Below, in pieces: positions 1 to 11,100 of a DNA stretch of 56,062 bases. Below the pieces are notes generated by a model. It was not told the origin of the DNA. It did not search any database and saw nothing but the letters and a program-made list of their open reading frames with translations. The translations under genes and the position numbers were made by a program. The number at the start of each line of letters is the position of its first letter. Within the stretch, counting starts at the first letter, position 1. Source of the DNA: Geobacter sp. UBA5730 (GTDB lineage Bacteria > Desulfobacterota > Desulfuromonadia > Geobacterales > Pseudopelobacteraceae); assembly GCA_002419465.1 (NCBI GenBank), contig DIGE01000006.1:1-56062 (forward strand), read 5' to 3'.

Positions 1-1119
1 GCCTGGCTTCTCAGGTAGTATCTCATACCGCACACTGCGCCCTTGTCCGATCCTTTGCAGCATGCCCAGCTCATACAACTGGTCCAGCTCACGGAAGGCG
101 GTGGCGCGGCTGCAGTGTGTCATGGAGGCGTACTTCTGGGTGGTCATGCCACCTTCAAAGCCATCCGGCCCGGTATCCAGCAGGCGGTTGATGACCTTTT
201 TCTGGCGTTCGGTCAGTCTGTGCTGGTCATATTGCCGCCAGAACTGTGATTTGGCAAAAACACCATTCAGAATATCGTTGGAGCGTTGCAATGCTCGGCC
301 AAAGCAACCCAGAAACCAGACCAGCCAGGCAGTGATATCGCAACCGCCTTTCTGGGTTTGTTCCAGGATGCTGTAGTACCCCTCACGCTCAACCATGATC
401 TGGGCCGAGAGGCTGTAGTAGCGGCTCTGCTGTTTGTCATCCTGGGCAATGGCCAGGTCGGTGATTGCACGGGCAATCCGGCCATTGCCGTCGTCAAAGG
501 GGTGAATGGTAACAAAGTAGAGGTGGGCAACGGCTGCCCGCAACAGCCCCTCAACGGTGCCACTGCTGCTGTTCCACCAGTTCAGGAACTGCTGTATCTC
601 GTGATTCAGTTGCCCTGATGGCGGGGCCTCGTAGTGGATCTTTTCCCGGCCTATGGGGCCGGAGACCACCCGCATCGGCTCTTCACCCCTGCGCCAGGCA
701 CCGCTGGTGATCGGATGCAGGCCGGAGTAGCCGGTGGGGAACAGGGCCGCATGCCAACCCCAAAGCCGTTCGTTGGTCAAAGGTTTGTTGAAGTTTTGGG
801 TAGCATCCAGCAGCAGATTGACCAGCTCATCAATTTTACGATCTACCGGCAAGCCAGCAGATGGTAAGCCCAGCCGTCGGGCAACCGATAAACGGACCGA
901 GCGGGCATCCAGCAGCTCACCTTCAATCGACGAAGTGGTGAGGGCCTCTTCGATCAGCAGCTCGGCCTGGGCCTGTTGCTCAAGCTGCAGACCAAGACCG
1001 GCAACCCGGCTGAGCAGCTTGCCCTGCTGCAGGCGACATTCACCCAGCAGCCCCAGCAGGGCTGAGGTATCCCACGTGAAGTTGGGCCAGTCACTATGTT
1101 GCCAGAGGTATTGGGTCAT
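1..1119 (-). CDS. Fic family protein with DUF4172-type N-terminus, cut by window edge
   Basis: Fic proteins transfer AMP (or related groups) from nucleotides to target proteins. The reading frame is open from ATG at 1119 to base 1 (373 codons) with no stop, so the last few residues lie outside the window. The catalytic Fic motif HPFDDGNGRIAR is at residues 206-217, with the reactive histidine first. An N-terminal inhibitory-helix motif of the (S/T)xxxE(G/N) form is at Thr62 to Gly67 (TSSIEG), which makes it a class II, self-inhibited Fic protein by family rules. The last 60 residues look like a winged-helix segment. The ribosome site is weak. It lies next to a toxin-antitoxin pair, so a stress or defence role is possible, but the target is unknown. 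Confidence 0.88.
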   Translation of the reverse strand, partial: MTQYLWQHSDWPNFTWDTSALLGLLGECRLQQGKLLSRVAGLGLQLEQQAQAELLIEEALTTSSIEGELLDARSVRLSVARRLGLPSAGLPVDRKIDELVNLLLDATQNFNKPLTNERLWGWHAALFPTGYSGLHPITSGAWRRGEEPMRVVSGPIGREKIHYEAPPSGQLNHEIQQFLNWWNSSSGTVEGLLRAAVAHLYFVTIHPFDDGNGRIARAITDLAIAQDDKQQSRYYSLSAQIMVEREGYYSILEQTQKGGCDITAWLVWFLGCFGRALQRSNDILNGVFAKSQFWRQYDQHRLTERQKKVINRLLDTGPDGFEGGMTTQKYASMTHCSRATAFRELDQLYELGMLQRIGQGRSVRYEILPEKPG

Positions 1120-1121
1120 GG

Positions 1122-1141
1122 AATCGCTTCGTCAATCGCTT
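1122..1141. repeat. Short direct repeat just upstream of the fic start
   Basis: The 8-mer ATCGCTTC occurs at 1122-1129 and again at 1134-1141, immediately before the fic start codon. It could be an operator or chance. Nothing else supports a role. Confidence 0.3.
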
Positions 1142-1236
1142 CAGATTTGTATGCGATTGTTGTATCACAGTAGGCTGAGTATGCAAACTGACAAAAACAA
1201 AATCAACGTGCAGTGTGGCCTTGGTAGCAGATCAGT

Positions 1237-1280
1237 TTTGGCACTGGCAGGCCCGTTTTTGTCGAGACTGCCAGGCCAAA
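1237..1280. repeat. Inverted repeat in the fic/toxin-antitoxin gap
   Basis: The arms TTTGGC-a-CTGGCAG (1237-1250) and CTGCCAGGCCAAA (1268-1280) pair over 13 bp with one bulged A. They enclose a 17-base loop containing a run of T. No gene ends here, so it is not an obvious terminator. The rest of the 364-bp gap (1120-1483) holds only the promoter noted at 1424-1453. Confidence 0.45.
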
Positions 1281-1423
1281 TCTGAATCTGTAGCAGTAAA
1301 ATGACCAGTCTATTCCATCGCCAAAATGAAAGACTTTTCTAGATGCTAGCCATCTCGCCGGTGTTTTTCACGGTTTTGACGGATAGCCAAAATTAAGACA
1401 AGGTATTGATCATTTTTTCTGGC

Positions 1424-1453
1424 TTGCATCTGATGTGTCAAACGAGATACAAT
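1424..1453 (+). promoter_or_regulatory. Sigma-70-type promoter of the toxin-antitoxin operon
   Basis: TTGCAT (1424-1429) and TACAAT (1448-1453) are separated by 18 bp and lie 31 bp before the antitoxin start. A GGAGG ribosome site (1472-1476) follows. The match to the -35 and -10 consensus is good. Confidence 0.55.
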
Positions 1454-1483
1454 CCACAAAAATGATACTGCGGAGGAAACGAT

Positions 1484-1762
1484 ATGCCACGGGCTGCAAT
1501 GATTCATGCACGAATGGAACCGGAATTAAAACAGAATGTTGAGAGCATCTTCAGGGCGCTTGGAATGACCACAACCGAAGCCGTAACGCTTTTTTATAAA
1601 CAAGTGAAGATGCGGCACGGATTGCCATTTACGGTTGAAGTACCAGATGAGGAACTGGACACTTGGCAAAGAGAAGAGATCAAAAAAGGTCTTGAGGAAA
1701 TGAGAGCCGGAAAGCTGATTGACCACTCCGATGTTGTCAAACGCTGGGCGGCTCGGCAATGA
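1484..1762 (+). CDS. RelB/DinJ-family antitoxin
   Basis: A 92-residue protein. The N-terminal half has the ribbon-helix-helix pattern of RelB/DinJ antitoxins: a short strand (residues 4-10) followed by two helices, including the GMTTTEAVTLFYKQ segment typical of this family. The family binds and neutralises a cognate RelE/ParE-fold toxin and represses its own operon. The C-terminal part is charged and helical, as expected for the toxin-binding tail. A GGAGG site lies 7 bases upstream. The last four bases overlap the next gene (ATGA), which indicates translational coupling. The identification is strong, but the exact subfamily cannot be fixed by eye. Confidence 0.85.
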   Translation: MPRAAMIHARMEPELKQNVESIFRALGMTTTEAVTLFYKQVKMRHGLPFTVEVPDEELDTWQREEIKKGLEEMRAGKLIDHSDVVKRWAARQ

Positions 1763-2034
1763 GAATACGCTGGACTGAAGGAGCGGACAGCAACCTTGAC
1801 CAAGTAGAGGAATATATTGCGCAGGACAATCCACCGGCTGCGGTTGCTACAGTAAATAAGATCATCGATTCTGCTCAAATGCTAGCTGACTATCCCACCA
1901 TCGGAAAACGCGGACGCGAACGAGGCACACGTGAGCTTGTTGTTGCAGGCCTCTCGTACATCGTCATTTATGCCGTACAGCGTGGGGAACTCGTTATTCT
2001 CCGTGTACTGAATACATCTATGAAATACCCGTAA
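1759..2034 (+). CDS. RelE/ParE-family toxin
   Basis: A 91-residue protein with the RelE/ParE superfamily pattern: an N-terminal strand (MRIRWTEGA), two helices (residues 11-43), a conserved PTIGKRGRERGTREL stretch and a C-terminal Tyr-Ile-Val-Ile-Tyr strand. It overlaps the antitoxin by 4 bases. RelE members cleave mRNA on the ribosome and ParE members poison gyrase. The segment leading into RELVV and YIVIY resembles the ParE side, but the activity cannot be assigned from sequence alone. The pair is more A/T-rich than the neighbouring metabolic genes, which suggests recent acquisition. Confidence 0.83.
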   Translation: MRIRWTEGADSNLDQVEEYIAQDNPPAAVATVNKIIDSAQMLADYPTIGKRGRERGTRELVVAGLSYIVIYAVQRGELVILRVLNTSMKYP

Positions 2035-2162
2035 CCAGTACTTATCTTCATTAGGAGTAGCGCGCCATTATCTATTAACTACCCCCTCCATAACCGCCGG
2101 AAACAGCATTGCCAGATGCTCGGGCGTTACAGACGTCGCGGCCGCTGGTTGTTTGTGTGCAG

Positions 2163-5100
2163 CTATTCTCCGTCGGCACCCATCATGACAACAACCTGAT
2201 GTTTTACCAACCCGTGCTCCAGCATAATCTCTCCACCCGTCAGCCGTTTGCCATCCATCTCTACCCAGCGGACACCACGCTGGCAGCCGTCGGGATTTTC
2301 CACCCGGATTACGTAGAGCGCTTCTCCATGCCGATACCGCAGACTGAAACCGGGCCAGCCGGGCGGGATAACCGGATTCATCTTCAATACGGTGCCACGC
2401 AGCTGCAATCCGAGCACCTCTTCAATCCAGGCCCGATACATCCAGGCCGCAGCTCCGGTGTACCATGACCAGCCGCCCTGACCAATCCGGCCCGGCAACC
2501 GGTAGACATCGGCCGCCACCACGTACGGTTCAACCCCGTAGTGCCAGGCGGCTTCCGCATCACGGGCGTGTTCGATCGGGTTCAGCATCCGCAGCAACTG
2601 CACCGCCCGTTCGCCGTCGCCGGTGCGGGCCATGGCCATGGCCATCCAGAGGGCCGCATGGGTGTACTGGCCACCGTTTTCCCGTACGCCGGGGGGGTAG
2701 CCCTTGATGTAGCCGGGTGAAGGCTCCGCCGTGTCGAAGGGCGGCTCAAACAGCAGCACCATCTTTTCATTCTGAAGCACGAGGCGTTGCCAGGCCGATT
2801 CCAGCGCCTGGGCGGCACGCTGCGGGTCGGCTGCACCGGAAAGCCAGGCCCACGACTGGGGCAGCGAATCGATCTGCGCTTCACGGTTGGTTGCTGATCC
2901 CAGTGGCGATCCGTCATCAAAGGTGCCCCGCAGATACCACTCCCCGTCCCAGCCGGCCAGTTCCACCCGCCGGATCAGGGCCGTCCGTTCCTTCTGGTAG
3001 GTTTGTCCCAATTCCGGCTGCTGCACAAGGTCTGACAGCTCATGCATCCCCTGCAGCAGTTCACACAGAAACCAGGCCAGCCAGACACTCTCACCTTTGC
3101 CGGCGGCGCCCACCAGATTCATCCCGTCGTTCCAATCACCGGTTCCGATCAACGGCAGGCCGTGGGGCCCCACGGTCAGCCCACGACTGACCGCGCGGCA
3201 GCAGTGTTCAAAGATCGTGGCGCGGTCACTGCTGATCTCCGGGGCGGAAAACAGCTCGTGTTGATCGTCGGCAAGGGTTGCACCGGTCAGAAACGGCACC
3301 TCTGTCTGAAGCAGGGTATGGTCGCCGGTTACCCGGACATACTGAATAACGGCATAGGGCAACCAGAGCAGGTCGTCAGAGATCCGTGAGCGGATACCGA
3401 CACCGCTTGGTTCGTGCCACCAGTGCTGCACATCACCTTCCTTGAACTGCCTGCTGGCCGCCAGCAGGATCTGGTCACGGGCCAGCTCGGGCCGGTTGAC
3501 CAGAAACGCCAGCACATCCTGCAACTGATCACGGAAACCAAAGGCTCCGCCTGACTGATAAAACGCGGACCGTCCCCAGATACGGCAGCTTAAGGACTGG
3601 TACTGCAGCCAGCGATTGACCAGCAGATTGACCGCCAGTTCCGGGGTTTCCACCTCAATCGTTCCCAAAAGGCTGTCCCACCAGGCTCGAGCCTGATCAA
3701 AGGCGCTTTCAAATGCCAGATCCTCCCGGAAGCCCTGCACCAGCTGCCGGGCCTCGGCCACGGATTCAGCCTGGCCCAGCATGCAGAGGGTATCACGCTG
3801 TTCTCCCGGATTCAGTTCAAAGCTAACCCGGAGAGCAGCACAGGGATCAAGTCCTGCTCCGGTCCGTTGTGGCAGGCTGATCAACTCCATGGCACGGGGG
3901 GATGCCAGTGAGCGGTTGCGGCCGATAAAGGCGGTGCGATCTCCGCTGTATGAATCAGCCTGGGGACTGATGGCCACAAAGCTGACCCGCTGGCCGTATT
4001 CGGGGTGGTACTGGTTTTTTGCCAGCACCGCCTGGGATTCGCTATCCCAGTTGGTGATGATCTGCATCTGGGAGGTTTCCCGGTTCTCGCCGAGGGTCAG
4101 CTCCACATAATAGGTCAGGGAGATGCTGCGCCGTCTGGAAGAGGCGTTGGTGAGCCGCATCCGCTGGAGCTTGACCGGCTTGCCGCCGTCCTGATCCACC
4201 GGCACAAAGACGGTCAGTTCCTGTTCAATGCCATGGCTGTTATGCTCGAATACCGTGTAGCCGGCCCCGTGACGTGCCCGATACGCGGTCTCTTCACGAA
4301 TCGGCGCTGCGGTGGGAGACCAGACCATGCCGCTTTCCTCGTCCCGCAGGTAGATCGCTTCCGATGCCGGGTCCAGCACCGGGTCGTTGGACCAGCCGGT
4401 GATACGGTTGCGCTGACTGTTGCCGTACCAGCTGAAGCCTGAGCCGGTTTCGCTGATCATGGTGCCAAAGGTCGGATTGGCGATGATATTGACCCAGGGG
4501 GCCGGTGTGTTGGTGTTGGGCCCCAGATAGATGGCGTATTCACGGCCGTCCTGGGTAAATCCGCCCAGACTGTTGAAGTAGTTCAATTCCATGAACGGCA
4601 GGGGGGCCGAGGGCTCGCGCTGTTCACGTTTTCGGACCAGCCGTTCCTGCAACCCGGCAACCTCCACCGGCACCCCCAACTGCTGGGGAAGGGCGCCGCG
4701 GGCCGCCACCAGCACCACGCTGGCTGCAGCCTTCAGCAACTGCAGGTCGTCCTCCGGGATCAGTGCGGCGTTTTTCAGAAAAATGCCACCGGGCTGATCA
4801 GTAATAGCCGAGAAGGTGTGGGCATTGATCAGCTGCTCCAGACGCTCCTGCAGCGGCCGTTGGTAGCTGCCGGCCTCTTCGTTCAGGATCACCAGATCGG
4901 TTGACAAGCCGTGCATCCGCCAATAGGTGTGGGCATGCAGCATCTGACGGACCAGGGTGATATCCCGCAGCTCTGCAATGGTGAGCAGCGCTATGGGCAG
5001 ATCACCGGAGATGGCGTAAGGCCATAGTCCTGCCTGCCCCTTGCGGTTTTCCTCCAGCCGTTCTGCCGGTGCACGGAGATGACGATTGGGAAACAGCAAA

Positions 5101-8100
5101 TGGCTGGCCAGTTGCTGGAAACGACGGGCCTCATCAGGCTGGATATGCAGCAGCTGCAACTGCTGCTGGGCAGAGGTCCAGGCAAAGTCCATGGCTTGTT
5201 CGATCTGGTTGGGGCTGCGGTATTTATCCATCAGCAGCAGGACCTGCTCACGGCTGGACCCGGCGGCAAGCAGCAGGGCACACCGGGCCCGTTGCCCCGG
5301 TTTCAGCGTGACACTCCGCCGGATGCCCAGCATCGGATCAAGCACAAACCCCTGGCTGTTGCCAAGACCCTGCACGGCTCCCATCGGGTTGGCCACTGTT
5401 CTTCCCCGCCCGATGAACCGTCCCCGGTCGGTTTCAAACTGCCAATCCGGATCGGCCTGGGTGAGGTTTTCAGGCTCACCCGGCTCAACCACCAGACCAT
5501 GGGCCAGATACAATGGTGGTTCGTTTTGGCTGCGTGGTCTGCGGTAGGCCAGCAACAGCTGTTGTTCAGGGAGCGCCTCGGTCTGAATGAACAGTTTGTT
5601 GAAGGCCGGGTGTTGCCGATCCGCGTTGTGGGCTGCCATGGAAAGTTCAAGGTAGCTGGTCAGGTTGAGGGTGCGGGTGCGGGTGGAGCGATTGACCAGC
5701 GTCAGCCGACGCAGTTCCAGGTTGTCTTCCGACGAGACCATGATCTCGGTTTCAGTCTGGATGCCATGATCCTCGCGACGGAACACGGCCCGGTCCAGGG
5801 CGAAATCCGCAGCGTAGTTTTTAGCGGTTCCACCCACCGGTTGATAGGTGCTGGACCAGAGCTGATCTGAATCAGTTTCATGGATATAGCAGAAGCTCCC
5901 CTGGCTGTCGCGGGTCTGGTCTGACCGCCAGCGGGTCAGCTCATACCCGCCCCACTGGCTGTAGCCGCCACCGCTGTTGGTAATCATCAGACCATAACTG
6001 CCGTTGCCCAGCAGCAAGGTTCGGGGAGTGCTGGTGTGGGGGGTGCTAAAGGTAATGCCTGCCGGAGCAACCAGATCCGCCCCCAGCAGCTGTGGTTCTG
6101 TTTTGCGGGTCGAGACAAGGTGCAGCGGTGGCAGATTGGGTATCCGCTCCTGCAGCAGGGCATCAAAGGCACGCACCCGTGCGTCGCTGTGAAAACGGCG
6201 TTGAAACGGATTGCCATGCAGAAAATTGGTCAGGGCAAGAAACGCCATCCCCTGGTGATGGGCCATGTACGCCTCGACGATCACCCCGCGCTTGTGTGTC
6301 TGACTGCCTTCTTCACGCTGCGGTTGACGGCTGAAATCCATGGCCTCGTAAAATCCGTACTCACCCAGCATCCCCATCCCGGCCAGCTGTTTCAGGTTCT
6401 CGACCGTTTCCGGCGGGGCCAGAGACAGTGCCAGCATTGTGGCGTAGGGAGCTACAACCAGCTGTTCTTCCAAGCCACGCTTCAAGCCCAGCGCTGGCAC
6501 GCCAAAGGCCTTGTATTGGTAAGTCTTGTGCAGGTCAAGATCGGCATAGGCCGATTCTGAAATCCCCCAGGGTACACGGTGCTTGCGACCATAGTCGATC
6601 TGGATCGCCACCGCTTCACGGGCAGCCTTGTCCATGAGTGAGTTGCCGTATGCGTGCTGAAACAACAGCGGCATCAGGTATTCAAACATGGTGCCGGTCC
6701 AGCTGAGCAGCACCCGTTGCCGACCGACCGCCCCGTAGATGCGCCCCATGGAGAACCAGTGCTCCATCGGGACATCGCCCCGGGCAATGGCCACAAAGCT
6801 GCCCAGTCTGGCCTCACTGGCCAACAGGTCATAACTGGAAGCATCCAGCCGATCCGTGCTGACATTATAGCCGATGGAAAACAGCTTCCGTTTGGGGGCA
6901 TACAGAAATCCCATCCCCATGCCGTTGGACAGGTCGCGGATGTTTTCGATCAAACGTTCAGCCGTTCCCAGGGTTTCACCAGCCAGCCACTGGGAGGTTG
7001 CAAACGCCTCGAGCACCCGCTTGATCCAGGCAGCCAGCGGCACGGTGTCCGGGTGCGCCCCCTGATCGATCCCACGCAGGGCCTGGATGGATTCGAGCTG
7101 GCCGTGGGCAATGGCATACAACGAGGGGGCCCGGGACAGGTCCTGACGAATGGCTGACAAAACCTGCGTCCCCAGCGGTGCCAGCGCCGCCTCACGTTTC
7201 TCCGCCAGGATCTCGATCCAGCCCAGATACCGATCCCGGTGGTGATCCCAGGCCGCGATCTGGTTCTGGAGCTCAAGCCCCCAAGGCGAAACGGTGGCAG
7301 CCGTGCAGACGGAACTGGCGTTGGTCTGTACCCGTCGTTGCATCCGCAGGAAATCAACGATCGTGGAGGGAGGAGCGTGCCAGTCGCAGAGCAGTTTTTC
7401 CAGGGTGTTCAGATAGAACCAGGTCCTGCCCTCCTGTGCCATCGCCTGTTTCAGGATTTCACCGGTATCGGCGAGCGCGGTAAAAACCGTGCCGGTCAGC
7501 AGGGGGGCGTGCAGCAGTTCCTCAAGTCCCTGTTCCAGGCTCCATAACGCACCGGTCAGATTGCCGCTATCCACGGTGGAAACGTACCGTGGTTCAAGGG
7601 GGGTCAGGGACTGGATGTCATACCAGTTCAGCAGGTGCCCCTGATACCGCTCCAAACGGCCGATGGTGGCCATGCTGTTGGTCAGGGTAGCAACAACCTG
7701 GTTAATGGTCAGATATCCCGCATCATGGGCTCCCAGCACCGAGGTCATCCAGAGACCGATGTTGGTGGGACTGGTCCGCATGGCCAGCCTGTCCTGGTGG
7801 GCAACCTGGTAGTTGTCCGGGGGTAACCAGCAGGTTTCGGCTGTTACAAAGGATGAAAAGTAGCACCAGGTCCGGCGGGCAATCTGCCTCAGGAAACGCT
7901 GGTCCGCTTCCGGCAGCGGTTGCAGCTGCTTTTGCTGGGCTGGCAGCAGGTTCAAAAGCCAGCCCAGCAAGGGGGAGAAAAACCAGACCACAAGCCAGGG
8001 AGCGGCCTGGAACAGATTGGCGGGCATGAAGTACCAGACGGCCAGGGCTGCGACGCCGCTCAACAGGCTGCCCAGCAACAGGCTTGCCACAAACAGCGAC

Positions 8101-11100
8101 TGGCGGCGGGCACTGCTGAAGTGGCTGGCCTGAGCCGCCCATTCCAGCAGGTCACGCCGGGAGACCGAACGCCGATACCAGACCCGGGCAATGGCGTCCA
8201 GCGCCACTGCGGCCTGGTGAGGTAACAGGGCGGCATCGGTTATGGCCCGCTGCAGATCGTGCAATAGCTTGGCAGGGGAGAAGTATTTCAGCCCCTGGCA
8301 GGTGGTAGCCATGGTGAACGGTTGGGCCAGGGGATGAAAAAGCAGTTGCATGCCGACCACCAGCGTGGCAATGCCCGCGATTGCCGGCGCGATGAACCAG
8401 GAGGCCACGATCAGCGCCAGACTGCTGGCAGGCAGCAGACTGCGCCGCAGGTTGTCCAGGATCTTCCAGCGGTTAAAGGCTGAAAGCGGGTTTTTGCCAC
8501 GCTGGCCAGAGGCCAGGGGGACCGTGGGCAGCACCCATCCGGCAATCTGCCAGTCGCCGCGTATCCAGCGATGGGCCCGGCTGCTGTAACTCTGGTAGCC
8601 CTGGGGGAATTCATCGTACAGCTCGATATCACTGGCCAGACCTACCCTGACATGGGCTCCCTCGATCAGGTCGTGACTTAATATCCACGATTCAGGAAAC
8701 CGTCCTGAAAGTACCCGGCTGAAGGCACGTACATCGTAGATGCCCTTGCCGTGATACGAGCCTTCGCCGCTCAGATCCTGATAGACATCGGAGACGGCCT
8801 GGGTATAGGGATCGATGCCGATCGCATCGGCAAACAGGCGGCTGAAGGTGGACGCGCTGGTACTGGACAGGGTCGGACTGACCCGGGGCTGGATGACCGT
8901 ATAGGAACCGGCCATCACATTGCCGGCGGCGTCAAAGCGGGGCTGATTCAGCGGGTGGGCCAGCGTTTCCACCATTCTGCGGGCAGTGCCGTGGGGCAGT
9001 TGGGTATCGCTATCCAGTGTGATCACAAAGCGTACATCCGCCAGCTGGTGGGCATCCCCCACAAACACCAGCTGCGGGGCATCCTCGGGACGGGTGCCGT
9101 CGATCAGGCGGTTCAACTCCTCCAGTTTGCCGCGTTTGCGTTCCCAGCCGATGAATTTTTGTTCTGATTCGCTCCAGAGCCGCTCACGATGGAACAGAAA
9201 AAAGCGGTTGCCGCCATGGCGTTGATTCAGTGCTGCCAGACAGCTGCGTGCTGATTCCAGCAACCTGCTATCATCATCGCGGGAGAGGGTGATTGAATCG
9301 GTGTAGTCGGTGAACAGGCCAAAGAGCAGGTTGGCTTCCTTGTTGGCCAGGTACCGGATCTCCAGCTTCTCCACCTCAGCCTGAACCGTATCCGCATTCA
9401 CCAGCATCATCGGCACCACAACCAGGGTCCGGAACGGATCGGGAATCCCGGTATCTGCAAAATCCATTTTGGGCAGGGCGCGGGGCGGCAGCAGGCGCGT
9501 GATCAGGTAGTTGACCACCTCGATGGTCAACTGGCTGACCGGAATCAACAGCAGAATCAACCATCCGATCCGGACCGGCAGCGCTAGTCCTGCTGGCACC
9601 CAGACGGCAATCAGGCCGAACAGCAGGGTCGCCACACCGGCACACGCAGAGGCGTAGACCGCCCCATGGTGGCGATGGATCCATTCCAGCATCCGGTGCC
9701 GGAAGGTTTCACGGCAGGCCAGCCGCCCGGCCAGTTCCTTCCTCCCCTCCCCAATCAGCCAGCTGCCGACATGGGCGCGCAGCTCATCACCTGTCGCCGC
9801 ATGGTTAGCCTCTGTTGCCAACGTGACAACCAGCTCCGCCATCTGTTGCTCGGATTTTTTGGCAGCGTGGGCCAATTCTTCCAAACCCCGGCGGCAACAA
9901 TCCCGGGTTGCAAAATCCATGGCTGGATAGATCCCCGAGGGGTCGCACCGCAGTATCTGTTCTACCCGGCTGAGTTTCTCAAACAGTTCCCGCCAGTCCA
10001 GCAGAGCCAGCTGACGCAAGCTGGTAAAGGCGTTGCCACAGCTGATCTGTTCAGCCGCCTGCCGGTTTTGCTCTCGTTGAACGAGGTCGTGCAGGGCGGT
10101 TTTGAGCGTGCGTTCCAGCCAGCTCTGCACCGGCAGCAATGCCGCTTCTTCGTCATAGAGCAGGCCAACCAGCTGCGCAGCAAAATAGGGGCCGGGGCAG
10201 GGCTCTGCTTTTGCCAGTTCAGCCAGCAGTCCGAAGAGTTGCGTTGCATCCCGGCGGTTGGCTGCGATCAGCCGGTGTGCCCAGAAATCTGCCAACTGAC
10301 GCTCCCGCAGATCAGCCAGAACAACGACAGCCAAACCCTGAATACTTTCCAAAAGCGCACAGCGCAGCATCTGGGGAACTGCCCAAAGCTCACCGATGGT
10401 CAGCGTGCGCACCGTTTGATGGGCTCCAATAAAAGCCAGGATGTTTTCCCGGTCCAGCCGCAGTTCGGTATGGGAGACCAGGTCCTTGGCCAGTCCGTAG
10501 ACGCACGGCATGCCTTGGTGGGGGGCAGAGGTCAGGGTGGGCAATTGACGGTAGAAACCTTTGGGAAGGTTCAGCAGGATGTCGCGGGCGTTACCTTCCA
10601 GAATGTACTCGTTATCAAGTATCCAGTCAGCAGCCGGGGTTGCTTTCTGTTCCAGACAGCTGGCAGCTGCAAGATCGGCGCAGACCTGACGAATCCAGAG
10701 CCGGGAGCGCTTGAGACGCTTGAGCAGCTCTGTTCCCTGGGTCGGCAGCAGTTCCACCTGTTGTTCTCTGGCATGGCGCTGGGCATGTTCAAGTATTTGT
10801 GCCGGAGAGAGCTTGACCGGGGCGCTCCGCGCATCTGCCCGGCGCTCGCAGGTGGGGTGGATCACAAACAGCGCGGGCGGGATCTCACTGCTTTCACGCA
10901 GAAAAGCGACCGGTCGTTGCAGTGCCTCAACCGGTGCCTGCAGAACAAGCACCGATTCCCCTGACACAAGCCAGCGCAGATGATTGCGGATAATCTCAGG
11001 ATGTACCCCAAACCTGGAACAGTGCAGCCAGGGGATAACCGCTTGTACTCTCCTGAGAGCGCGTCGCCACAGGGATGCGTCGGTGAGATGAATCGTTCCG

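Noticed and set aside
2109..11000. Many plus-strand open frames of up to 432 codons opposite the ndvB-like gene
   Set aside because: They run antisense to one long, well-supported frame with recognisable domains. Their translations lack motifs and are biased by GC-rich codons.
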